From: Prevotella sp.
GTDB lineage: Bacteria > Bacteroidota > Bacteroidia > Bacteroidales > Bacteroidaceae
DNA length: 63,349 bases
Direction of reading: 5' to 3'
NCBI GenBank assembly: GCA_017557405.1
Contig: JAFYYV010000031.1
Location: 1-63,349, forward strand
Part shown: positions 46,021 to 54,085 of the stretch, in pieces
Layout: each line of letters begins with the position of its first letter
Position numbering within the stretch: position 1 is the stretch's first letter
Notes under the pieces: model-generated
The model's database searches: none
The model's input: the letters and a program-made list of their open reading frames with translations, nothing else
Told to the model about the DNA's origin: nothing
Translations under genes and position numbers: made by a program

Positions 46021-47421
46021 TTACATGTATCCGAGCCAACGCAGGATGTCGTTGAGGTTAGCAACGACCATGAGAAGGATGAGGATTCCGAATCCTATGT
46101 ATTCGGCACGGATGAGGAAATTCTCGCTCGGTTTTCGTCCCGTGATCATCTCATAGAGCAGGAAAAGAACATGTCCGCCATCGAGAGCAGGGATGGGCAG
46201 GATGTTCATGAATGCGAGGATGATGGAGAGGAATGCCGTCATGAGCCAGAAGGCGTGCCAATCCCACGTGGCGGGGAAGAGGTTGCCGATGGCTCCGAAT
46301 CCTCCGAGCGACTTCGCACCGTCAGCAGAAAATACGTATTTCAGGTCGGAAACGTAGCCGGAAAGCACGTTCCATCCGTATTTGATGCCTGCGGGGAAGC
46401 TTTCGAAGAAACCATATTTGCGAGTTGTAGTCTTATAGAGCGCACGATAGTTTTGCGTGAAGAAGCCGAACTGCAGGGCTGAGGGCAGCGTGACGTGTGC
46501 GGTGTATTGGGTATTAGTTGTCGCCGCTTTGTCATTGGTGAATGTGAGTGCGACACGTCGGATGGCAAGACTGTCTTCAGCGGTTGTGGCCTCATGGAGC
46601 ATATCTTGCAAACGTCCTATCTCGTTGGTGAATTCGTTGTAGGAATCAACTTTCTTCCCATTGATGGCTACGATTCGGTCGCCTTTCTGAAGATGCATGT
46701 AGTAAGCCGTTGTTCCGGGAATGACGCTGTCGATGACGGCAGGTATGAGTGGCGCGGCAAAGAGCGGTGTCGACTTGAGCATCGAGAGGAGGTTGATGTC
46801 ACCGGGAAGAGGAAGTGTCATTTCTTTTCCATTTCGCTTGATGCGGGCTTCTTGGGCGGTGGAGAGTTCACGGAAGAGGTCGGTGGAGAAGTCTTTGAAG
46901 TCGCCATTCTCGGTTCCGATGAGGATGTCGCCATCCTTGAATCCGAGTTCTTTGGCTTCTTGGTTGAACTTGAATCCAAGCGACATGTCGCTTGTAGCGA
47001 TGTATTGGTCGCCCCACGTGAAGAGCACCATGGAATAGATGAAAAGGGCAAGCAGGAAGTTGACGAGCACGCCACCAATCATGATGAGCAGTCGCTGCCA
47101 GGTGGGTTTGGCTCGGAACTCCCACGGCTGCACAGGTTGTTTCATTTGCTCGGTGTCGAACGATTCGTCGATCATGCCGGCAATCTTGCAGTAGCCTCCG
47201 AGTGGCAACCAACCGATGCCATATTGTGTGTTACTGTTTTTGGGCTTGAATTTGAAGAGTGAACCATCCCATTTTCCAATGCCGGCATCGAAGAACATGT
47301 AGAACTTGTCGACTTTGACACCGAAGAGCTTGGAGAAGAAGAAATGTCCTCCTTCGTGCAGAAGCACGAGAAGCGAGATGGCGAGAAGGAACTGAAGCAG
47401 TTTTATGATGAATATTTCCAT
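46021..47421 (-). CDS. rseP: Site-2 intramembrane protease RseP
   Basis: The protein has 466 residues. Zinc motif HEGGH at 22-26 lies in the first membrane span, and a second motif LPIPALDGGH carries Asp414 near the C-terminus. At least one PDZ domain (about 200-290, IPGTTAYYMHLQKGDRIVAING) sits between, with three or four further spans. It cleaves anti-sigma factors and signal-peptide remnants in the inner membrane. In this window two ECF/anti-sigma pairs exist, which are possible but unproven substrates. It is last in the leftward core-gene run and follows dxr by 37 bases. Confidence 0.95.
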   Translation of the reverse strand: MEIFIIKLLQFLLAISLLVLLHEGGHFFFSKLFGVKVDKFYMFFDAGIGKWDGSLFKFKPKNSNTQYGIGWLPLGGYCKIAGMIDESFDTEQMKQPVQPWEFRAKPTWQRLLIMIGGVLVNFLLALFIYSMVLFTWGDQYIATSDMSLGFKFNQEAKELGFKDGDILIGTENGDFKDFSTDLFRELSTAQEARIKRNGKEMTLPLPGDINLLSMLKSTPLFAAPLIPAVIDSVIPGTTAYYMHLQKGDRIVAINGKKVDSYNEFTNEIGRLQDMLHEATTAEDSLAIRRVALTFTNDKAATTNTQYTAHVTLPSALQFGFFTQNYRALYKTTTRKYGFFESFPAGIKYGWNVLSGYVSDLKYVFSADGAKSLGGFGAIGNLFPATWDWHAFWLMTAFLSIILAFMNILPIPALDGGHVLFLLYEMITGRKPSENFLIRAEYIGFGILILLMVVANLNDILRWLGYM

Positions 47422-47458
47422 GATTTTTTATTCGTTTATTCTTTTAATATTCTATTTT

Positions 47459-48628
47459 TTATTTTTGTAATGTTCCTAATATTTCGTTGGCTATGCGCCG
47501 TGCTTGGTCGTCCGTATTAAAGTAGGTATCGAGCGTCGGCGTGGGGTCGAACGTAGTTCGTTGCATCGTCTCGCTAATGATTTGCGGTATTTGCGGAAAC
47601 GAACATTTTCCCATTCTGAAGGCGTAGTTGACCACCTCGTTGGCGGCATTGAGAATGCATGGCATGTTTCCTCCTTTTTCAATGGCTTGGAAAGCAAGTT
47701 GTAAGCATTGGAACTTCTCGATGTCGGGCTCGAAGAACTCGAGCGGTTGGTTCTTGAATAGGTCGAGTCGTGGAACATTGAGCGGCAGGCGCTCAGGGAA
47801 GGAGAGCGAGTATTGAATGGGAAGGCGCATGTCGGGAAGCCCAAGCTGCGCTTTTACCGACCCGTCGCAGAATTGAACGGCAGAGTGGATGATGCTCTGC
47901 GGATGGATGAGTACTTGTATCTTGTGCGGCGGTTGGTTGAAAAGCCATTTGGCCTCGATGACCTCGAATCCTTTGTTCATAAGTGTAGCGGAGTCGATGG
48001 TGATTTTCGCGCCCATGTCCCACGTCGGGTGTTTGAGGGCGTCGCTGGCCGTCACGTTCTGCAATTGCTCATCGGAAAGGCTGCGGAAAGGTCCGCCAGA
48101 ACATGTGAGTAGTATTTTTTCGATAGTGTTTGGGAATTCTCCAACGATGGATTGGAAGATGGCGGAGTGTTCGCTATCGATGGGTAGGATGGGGACGTTG
48201 TTCTCCCCAGCAAGTTGGCAGATGAGTTCTCCAGCTACGACAAGTGTCTCTTTGTTGGCGAGCAGAATCTTCTTGTGGGCCTTAATGGCGTGAATGGTAG
48301 GTGAGAGTCCTGCAAATCCAACCATTGCCGCAATGACGCTATCGATAGGCTCGGCCTGCACGATTTCGTCAATGGCTTGTTGCCCAGCATAGACCTTGAT
48401 GTCTGGCATGTCATCGAGTAGGGTGCGCAATTGCTCATAATGCGCTTCGTTGGCGATGACCACCGCTGCTGGCTGAAACTCCCGCGCCTGCTTGGCAAGC
48501 AGTTCCACGCTGTTGTTGGCGGTGAGCGCATAGACTTGGTATCTGTCGCTGTGTTGTTGGATGACATCTAGGGCTTGGGTTCCAATAGAACCTGTACTAC
48601 CGAGGATGCATACTTGTTGTTTCTTCAT
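47459..48628 (-). CDS. dxr: 1-deoxy-D-xylulose 5-phosphate reductoisomerase
   Basis: The protein has 389 residues, the usual length. It catalyses the committed step of the MEP isoprenoid pathway, making 2-C-methyl-D-erythritol 4-phosphate with NADPH. Signatures: the nucleotide fold ILGSTGSIGTQALDVI at the N-terminus, KETLVVAGELI, DSEHSAIFQ, SGGPFRSLS, HPTWDMGAKITIDSATLMNKGFEVIEA and HPQSIIHSAVQFCDGS. It lies between rimM and rseP, a common arrangement in Bacteroidetes. The product feeds the polyprenyl phosphates needed by the UbiA-type enzyme further right. Confidence 0.97.
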   Translation of the reverse strand: MKKQQVCILGSTGSIGTQALDVIQQHSDRYQVYALTANNSVELLAKQAREFQPAAVVIANEAHYEQLRTLLDDMPDIKVYAGQQAIDEIVQAEPIDSVIAAMVGFAGLSPTIHAIKAHKKILLANKETLVVAGELICQLAGENNVPILPIDSEHSAIFQSIVGEFPNTIEKILLTCSGGPFRSLSDEQLQNVTASDALKHPTWDMGAKITIDSATLMNKGFEVIEAKWLFNQPPHKIQVLIHPQSIIHSAVQFCDGSVKAQLGLPDMRLPIQYSLSFPERLPLNVPRLDLFKNQPLEFFEPDIEKFQCLQLAFQAIEKGGNMPCILNAANEVVNYAFRMGKCSFPQIPQIISETMQRTTFDPTPTLDTYFNTDDQARRIANEILGTLQK

Positions 48629-48652
48629 ATTGAGTGTTGTGTGAAAGCAGTT

Positions 48653-49183
48653 TTATAAGGCCAGGAGTCCATCGGGAATGCTCATGGAGATGGTTTGCTG
48701 TTGGCAGTCGACCGCCTCGATGAGTTCTTCGTTGGCTGGTATGAGGACTCGGTGTTGTTCATCATCTTCTATCTCGAACAAGACGTTGATGGTTGAATCG
48801 TCGACACTCTTGATGGTTCCAACGCATCGGCTTGTCTGGGAATCGATGATCTTAAATCCTACGATCTGCGACCAAGTCATGTCCGAAAGTGGAGTGTTGG
48901 AAGTCTCATGTTGGTCGCGTTCGAAATAGACGATGCAGTTGGTGAACTCCCGTGCTTGGTCTTGCGTGTCGATGCCTTCGAGCTTGATGAGGGCTGTGTT
49001 GTCGTTGCGAAATCGGTATTCCTCAAAGAAGAACGGCACAAGAATCCCTTCGGTCTCGATGATGATATGGTCGGCATCGGTGCGGTCGAATACGTCATCG
49101 TCGAACATGAAGTTCATTTCTCCTTTCACACCATGAGGCTTCCCGATGCGTCCTATGGGATATACTTGCTGTTGTTGGATCAT
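48653..49183 (-). CDS. rimM: Ribosome maturation factor RimM
   Basis: The protein has 176 residues. The N-terminal RimM domain begins VYPIGRIGKPHGVKGEMNF and the PRC-barrel occupies about 95-170 (WSQIVGFKIID...VLIPANEELIEAVD). It helps 16S rRNA processing and 30S assembly by binding S19. It sits 15 bases after murA and 24 bases before dxr, within a co-directional run. Confidence 0.95.
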   Translation of the reverse strand: MIQQQQVYPIGRIGKPHGVKGEMNFMFDDDVFDRTDADHIIIETEGILVPFFFEEYRFRNDNTALIKLEGIDTQDQAREFTNCIVYFERDQHETSNTPLSDMTWSQIVGFKIIDSQTSRCVGTIKSVDDSTINVLFEIEDDEQHRVLIPANEELIEAVDCQQQTISMSIPDGLLAL

Positions 49184-49198
49184 CTTGAGTGTTGGATG

Positions 49199-50509
49199 TT
49201 AGTCGTTGACGCGTTTGATATTCGCCCCGAGTTTGTTGAGACGGAGTTCGATGTCTTCGTACCCTCGGTCGATTTGCGCGATATTGGCGATTCGGCTCGT
49301 TCCATTGGCACTGAGTGCGGCGATGAGCAGGGCGATACCTGCACGGATGTCGGGGCTTGTCATTCGTCCGGCTCTGAGTCGGATGCTGTGGTCGTGTCCA
49401 ACAACAACGGCTCGGTGAGGGTCGCAAAGAATGATCTGCGCGCCCATGTCGATGAGTTTGTCGACGAAGAAGAGTCGGCTTTCGAACATCTTCTGGTGGA
49501 AAAGCACACTTCCTTGTGCTTGTGTGGCGACGACGAGCAGCACAGAGAGCAAGTCGGGAGTAAGACCTGGCCATGGTGCATCGGCGAGCGTCATGATGGT
49601 TCCATCTATGAACGACTCTACTCGATAGTGAGGTTGCGGGGGAATGAAGAGATCATCACCCTCTTTCTGGATGTTGATGCCCAATCGTTGGAACGTGTCG
49701 GGAATGATGCCGAGGTCCTTGTAGGAGACATCTTTGATTCTGATACCATCGCCCACCATCGCAGCCATACCAATGAACGATCCCACTTCTATCATGTCGG
49801 GCAGTATCTTGTGCGTTGCCCCGTGGAGTTCCTTCACTCCAACAATGGTCAATAGGTTCGACGCGATGCCGGTGATGTTGGCACCCATCGCGTTGAGCAG
49901 ATGACAGAGCTGCTGGATGTATGGCTCGCAAGCGGCATTGTAGATGGTAGTTGTTCCTTCAGCGAGTGTAGCCGCCATGATGATGTTGGCGGTACCTGTG
50001 ACGGAAGCCTCATCGAGCAGCATATAACAACCTTTCAGGTGCGGGGCTTCGATGTGGTAGACGTTGCGTTTGTCTTCCCGCACGAATTGCGCACCGAGGT
50101 TCTTGAAACCAAGGAAGTGCGTGTCGAGTCGTCTTCTGCCAATCTTGTCTCCTCCTGGTTTGGCGATGGTCGCTTTTCCGAATCTTCCCAACAACGGTCC
50201 TATCATGAGCACTGACCCACGGAGCGAAGAACATTTTTCGATGAACTCGTTGCTTTGAAGATACTCCAAGTTCAACGACTCAGCCTTAAAGGAATAGTCG
50301 TGTCGTGAATGCTGTGTCACCTCTACGCCAATGTCCTTCAATAGTTTGATGAGGTTCTTCACGTCGAGGATGTCGGGAATATTGGAAATGCGTACCTCGC
50401 TACTGGTGAGCAAAGATGCACAAATGACCTGCAAGGCTTCGTTTTTCGCGCCTTGTGGGACGATGGTTCCTTTTAGAGGTCGTCCGCCTTCGATGATGAA
50501 TGACTCCAT
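49199..50509 (-). CDS. murA: UDP-N-acetylglucosamine 1-carboxyvinyltransferase with Asp in place of Cys
   Basis: The protein has 436 residues. It transfers enolpyruvate from PEP to UDP-GlcNAc, the first committed step of peptidoglycan synthesis. Signatures: IEGGRPLKGTIVPQGAKNEAL, SSLRGSVLMIGPLLGRFGKATIAKPGGDKIGRR, and RAGIALLIAALSANGTS. The catalytic loop that normally reads PGGCxIG reads PGGDKIG, so the Cys115-equivalent is Asp121. The family is known to tolerate this change, which removes the target of fosfomycin. It abuts the DUF4290 gene with no gap. Confidence 0.95.
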   Translation of the reverse strand: MESFIIEGGRPLKGTIVPQGAKNEALQVICASLLTSSEVRISNIPDILDVKNLIKLLKDIGVEVTQHSRHDYSFKAESLNLEYLQSNEFIEKCSSLRGSVLMIGPLLGRFGKATIAKPGGDKIGRRRLDTHFLGFKNLGAQFVREDKRNVYHIEAPHLKGCYMLLDEASVTGTANIIMAATLAEGTTTIYNAACEPYIQQLCHLLNAMGANITGIASNLLTIVGVKELHGATHKILPDMIEVGSFIGMAAMVGDGIRIKDVSYKDLGIIPDTFQRLGINIQKEGDDLFIPPQPHYRVESFIDGTIMTLADAPWPGLTPDLLSVLLVVATQAQGSVLFHQKMFESRLFFVDKLIDMGAQIILCDPHRAVVVGHDHSIRLRAGRMTSPDIRAGIALLIAALSANGTSRIANIAQIDRGYEDIELRLNKLGANIKRVND

Positions 50510-51103
50510 TTATTTCTTTTTTCGTTTTCGCTCGGGGTCTTTGAATTCGACTTTCTCGAATTTGAAGTTGTCGAGGTCGAGTTGTATTTTCCCATCGGTG
50601 AATCTCGCAATGTCGCTGACTACCTTCTCATCGTCAGCCGAACCATGGCTCCATTGTGCCAGGTTGCGTTTCATTTGGTTGGCGGTCATGCGAGCCAGTT
50701 CGTCGCGCTCGGGTCCAGGTTCCATGCTCTTGAGCTTCTCAAACATCTCGAAGATCATGTTGCCATAGTGGCGCACGGGGATCTCTGTCATGGGATATGG
50801 CAGTGGCTCCGGTTTGACGGCGATACGAGCGGCCTGCTGTACGTCGAATGGCCAGTCGATGTCGAGTTGGAACCTACTCATCAATGCCAGATGGTCCCAC
50901 AGTTTCTGCTGGTGGTCGTTGTTCTCCTTGTTCTGGGGGAACATGCGTTCCATAATACCAATGATGGTCTCTGCACAGCGTTGACGTTCGTCCCTGTCTT
51001 CAATCTGTATGGCATGGTCGACCATGTTTTGGATTTCGCGGCCGTATTCGGGCAGGATGAGTTTCTCGCGTTGGGTGTTGTAGTCCAATCCTTCGATGTT
51101 CAT
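50510..51103 (-). CDS. DUF4290 family protein
   Basis: The protein has 197 residues and is soluble, with a Lys/Arg-rich C-terminus (DPERKRKKK). The N-terminus LDYNTQREKLILPEYGREIQNMVDHAI fits DUF4290, a Bacteroidetes-restricted family almost always found before murA. The function is unknown. The conserved pairing suggests a cell-wall or growth-related task. The start ATG at 51103 is the first in frame. The stop is directly adjacent to the murA start. Confidence 0.85.
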   Translation of the reverse strand: MNIEGLDYNTQREKLILPEYGREIQNMVDHAIQIEDRDERQRCAETIIGIMERMFPQNKENNDHQQKLWDHLALMSRFQLDIDWPFDVQQAARIAVKPEPLPYPMTEIPVRHYGNMIFEMFEKLKSMEPGPERDELARMTANQMKRNLAQWSHGSADDEKVVSDIARFTDGKIQLDLDNFKFEKVEFKDPERKRKKK

Positions 51104-51159
51104 ATTGATGATTTACAATTATACAATTTACAATTTCTATTTATTCACAATGATACGAT

Positions 51160-51852
51160 TTACAATAGTTTCTTGGGTTGCTTGGCCACGAAGTCCTTCA
51201 GGTAGAAAGGCACGAAGTAGGCCACGTCTTCAAATTGTTGGTCGAAGAATCTCCGTTCAGCCAATGGGAACATCCATCGAGCGAGTGGTTCGATGCCTTC
51301 GATAAGCCGTGCATTGGGGTGATGGATACTGTCGATGCATTTGGCGGCTCCGTTTCCGAAGAAATAGACGGGGCGTTCGTCCAGATATTGCTTGTAGGTC
51401 TCACCATCCACCACATCGGCGCCGACTGGTCTTATTTCGTGGAGCGCGCGGTCGTAGAGGGCTGCATAGACCTCCATTCGACGTGCGTCGATCATGGGAC
51501 ATAACAGTGCGTTCTCCTCTTTCACCATCTCGCGCAACAGTATAGGGACACAAAGCAGTTGCAACGTGGGGACGGCAATCAGTCGGGCGTCGCGTCCGTA
51601 GCAGATCCCTTTGGCAGTCGACACGCCGATTCGCAGTCCTGTGTAGGAACCTGGTCCTTGGCTGACAGCTACCGCATCAAGATGCATCAGTTGTGAATCG
51701 ATGTAACTGAGTGCCTCGTCGATGAAAACACCCGACTTCACAGAGTGGTTCGGCCCCGAGTGGTCTTCGCGTTCAAAGACGCATGCACCATCCTGACTGA
51801 CGGCCACCGAACACACATCGGTGCTTGTTTCTATGTGCAGAATACACGACAT
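51160..51852 (-). CDS. tsaB: tRNA threonylcarbamoyladenosine biosynthesis protein TsaB
   Basis: The protein has 230 residues from the ATG at 51852 (MSCILHIETSTDVCSVAV); an upstream TTG at 51882 is rejected because a -7 box lies there. The ASKHA-fold motifs IETST, HSVKSGVFIDEAL, VSQGPGSYTGLRIGVSTAKG and CPMIDARRMEVYAAL are typical. It partners TsaD in making t6A37 on tRNAs. It begins the leftward core-gene run and is divergent from yicC. Confidence 0.95.
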   Translation of the reverse strand: MSCILHIETSTDVCSVAVSQDGACVFEREDHSGPNHSVKSGVFIDEALSYIDSQLMHLDAVAVSQGPGSYTGLRIGVSTAKGICYGRDARLIAVPTLQLLCVPILLREMVKEENALLCPMIDARRMEVYAALYDRALHEIRPVGADVVDGETYKQYLDERPVYFFGNGAAKCIDSIHHPNARLIEGIEPLARWMFPLAERRFFDQQFEDVAYFVPFYLKDFVAKQPKKLL

Positions 51853-51879
51853 ATTGTTGTTTTTTCTTATAAAGATTTG

Positions 51880-51887
51880 CAAAAATA
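51880..51887 (-). promoter_or_regulatory. -7 box for the tsaB run
   Basis: The minus strand reads TATTTTTG (TAnnTTTG), 27 bases before the ATG at 51852. Confidence 0.5.
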
Positions 51888-51909
51888 CACATTTTTCGTC
51901 GAAATTTCG

Positions 51910-51917
51910 TACTTTTG
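51910..51917 (+). promoter_or_regulatory. -7 box for the yicC-gmk-nadD run
   Basis: TACTTTTG matches TAnnTTTG, 25 bases before the yicC ATG at 51943 and divergent from the tsaB box. Confidence 0.55.
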
Positions 51918-51942
51918 CAGAAATTTAACGATAAAACAGTTT

Positions 51943-52818
51943 ATGATACAGTCAATGACAGGCTATGGCAAAGCTGTTGTGGCCTTTAAAGAGAAGAAAA
52001 TCAATGTTGAGGTAAAGTCGCTCAACAGCAAGTCGCTCGACCTCTCGACGCGCATTGCTCCGCTCTATCGCGAGAAGGAGATGGAGATTCGTCAGATGGT
52101 AACAAAGGCTTTAGAACGTGGAAAAGTCGATTTCGCGATTTGGATTGAACGCGAGGCAGGCGCTGAAGCTGTACCCATCAACCAAGCGCTCGTTGAGAAC
52201 TATTATCAGCAGATCAAGACCATCGCAGCTCAGACGGGTATTCCCGAGCCGCAGGATTGGTTCTATACCTTGCTCCGCATGCCCGATGTGACTACCAAGA
52301 CCGATAGTGAGGTGCTTGGCGACGAAGAATGGGCTGCTGCTCGTCAGGCTATAGAAGCCGCTCTGCAGCAGTTGGTGGACTTCCGCATTCAGGAGGGTGC
52401 CGCCCTTGAGCGCAAATTCACTGAGAAAATTGACAACATTGAGGCTCTGTTGGCTTCCATCGAACCCTTCGAAAAGGCGCGTGTGGAGAAGATTCGCCAA
52501 CGTATCGTGGACGGACTAAAGGAGATTCCCGAGGTGGAATACGACAAGAATCGTTTGGAGCAGGAGCTCATTTATTATATCGAAAAACTCGACATCAGCG
52601 AGGAAAAGCAGCGACTTGCTAACCATCTGAATTACTTCCGAGAAACCATGCGCGAAGGCCATGGACAGGGCAAGAAACTGGGCTTTATCGCACAAGAAAT
52701 GGGTCGCGAAATCAATACCACCGGCTCGAAGAGCAACCAGGCAGAGATGCAGAATATCGTCGTGAAAATGAAAGACGAACTGGAGCAAATCAAAGAGCAG
52801 GTACTCAATGCACTTTAA
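51943..52818 (+). CDS. yicC: YicC family endoribonuclease
   Basis: The protein has 291 residues from the ATG at 51943. The N-terminus MIQSMTGYGKAVVAFKEKKINVEVKSLNSKSLDL and the C-terminal DUF1732 part (NRLEQELIYYIEKLDISEEKQRLANHLNYF, GKKLGFIAQEMGREINTTGSKS) define the family. E. coli YicC is an RNase. The upstream extension to 51745 is rejected because it crosses the promoter. It leads a co-directional run with gmk and nadD, a usual arrangement in Bacteroidetes. Confidence 0.95.
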   Translation: MIQSMTGYGKAVVAFKEKKINVEVKSLNSKSLDLSTRIAPLYREKEMEIRQMVTKALERGKVDFAIWIEREAGAEAVPINQALVENYYQQIKTIAAQTGIPEPQDWFYTLLRMPDVTTKTDSEVLGDEEWAAARQAIEAALQQLVDFRIQEGAALERKFTEKIDNIEALLASIEPFEKARVEKIRQRIVDGLKEIPEVEYDKNRLEQELIYYIEKLDISEEKQRLANHLNYFRETMREGHGQGKKLGFIAQEMGREINTTGSKSNQAEMQNIVVKMKDELEQIKEQVLNAL

Positions 52819-52840
52819 AAAGTCAACAACAAATAACGCT

Positions 52841-53470
52841 ATGGAAAAATTCAACAACACTCCCTTGTCTTCTTCCCAAGAGGATGTACAAGAAAAAGAA
52901 CTTGGGAAACTTCTCATTGTCTCCGCCCCCTCTGGTTCAGGCAAGAGCACCATTGTAAACTGGTTGATGGAGACACATCCCGAGCTCAACCTTGCGTTTT
53001 CCATCTCGTGCACCAGCCGTGCACCACGTGGAACCGAGCAGAACGGTGTGGAATATTTCTTCCTGACTCCCGAAGAATTCAAGGAGAAAATCGCCAACGA
53101 TGAGTTCCTGGAATACGAAGAAGTCTATGAAGATCGTTTCTACGGAACGTTGAAAGAGCAGGTCGTCCGACAGCGTGCGATGGGGCAGAATGTTGTCTTC
53201 GACGTCGATGTTAAAGGCGGTTGCAACATCAAGCAACATTATGGCGACGAAGCGCTCAGCATCTTCATCCAACCTCCTTCCATCGAGGAGTTGCGCCGTA
53301 GGCTCGTGAACCGTGGAACTGACACCCCAGAGGCCATCGAAGACCGTTTGTCGAAGGCTTCCTATGAACTCACGTTTGCCCCGCGTTTCGACTGTGTCGT
53401 GGTGAATGACGATCTCGAGACAGCCGAAGCTGACGCTTACAGAATCATCAGCGAGTTCCTCAATCAATGA
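52841..53470 (+). CDS. gmk: Guanylate kinase
   Basis: The protein has 209 residues from the ATG at 52841; an ATG at 52808 overlapping yicC would add 11 residues without family match. It phosphorylates GMP to GDP. P-loop SAPSGSGKST, SISCTSRAPRGTEQNGVEYFF, EYEEVYEDRFYGT, VVFDVDVKGG and the lid region FIQPPSIEELRRRLVNRGTD are all present. Its stop overlaps the nadD start by 4 bases (ATGA). Confidence 0.95.
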   Translation: MEKFNNTPLSSSQEDVQEKELGKLLIVSAPSGSGKSTIVNWLMETHPELNLAFSISCTSRAPRGTEQNGVEYFFLTPEEFKEKIANDEFLEYEEVYEDRFYGTLKEQVVRQRAMGQNVVFDVDVKGGCNIKQHYGDEALSIFIQPPSIEELRRRLVNRGTDTPEAIEDRLSKASYELTFAPRFDCVVVNDDLETAEADAYRIISEFLNQ

Positions 53471-54045
53471 AAAAGCGCGTCGGCATCTACGGAGGCTCTT
53501 TCAACCCCATCCACAAAGGGCATATCGCGCTGGCCAAGCAGATTTTGAAGCAGGCGCGGCTCGATGAGGTGTGGTTCATGGTGTCGCCTCTTAATCCGTT
53601 CAAGGTGGCCGATGCCGACCTGCTTGACGACCATTTGCGGTTGCAGATGACACAGAAGGCACTTGCCTCCGAACCCCGGCTGCTTGCTTGCGATTACGAG
53701 TTCCATCTGCCTCGTCCCTCCTATACATGGGACACGCTGCAGGCTCTTTGTCGCGATTATCCTGACTATGAGTTTGTACTCCTTATAGGAGCCGACAACT
53801 GGGTGAAGTTCGACCGTTGGTATCACTCTGCCGACTTGCTCCAGAATTTCCAGATCGTCGTCTATCCGCGTGAAAATTCGCCTATCGATGCCGACACATT
53901 GCCGTCGAATGTGCTGTTGGTGAATACCAAGCTTTATCGCATGAGCAGCACCGACATCCGCCAGCGCATCCGCGAAGGGCGACCCATCAAACGATTGGTA
54001 CCTGCCGCCATTCTTGACGATGTGGCAGTTTATCGGAAAATCTAG
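53467..54045 (+). CDS. nadD: Nicotinate-nucleotide adenylyltransferase
   Basis: The protein has 192 residues. It makes deamido-NAD from nicotinate mononucleotide and ATP. Signatures: VGIYGGSFNPIHKGHIALA with the HxGH motif, WFMVSPLNPFK, LIGADNWVKFDRWYHS and the C-terminal MSSTDIRQRIREGRPI (ISSTxIR motif). It overlaps gmk by 4 bases and leads into the envelope-gene run 40 bases downstream. Confidence 0.95.
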   Translation: MKKRVGIYGGSFNPIHKGHIALAKQILKQARLDEVWFMVSPLNPFKVADADLLDDHLRLQMTQKALASEPRLLACDYEFHLPRPSYTWDTLQALCRDYPDYEFVLLIGADNWVKFDRWYHSADLLQNFQIVVYPRENSPIDADTLPSNVLLVNTKLYRMSSTDIRQRIREGRPIKRLVPAAILDDVAVYRKI

Positions 54046-54085
54046 TATCTTGCACTTCAAATAATTTAAGGTGAAAGGCATCAGT

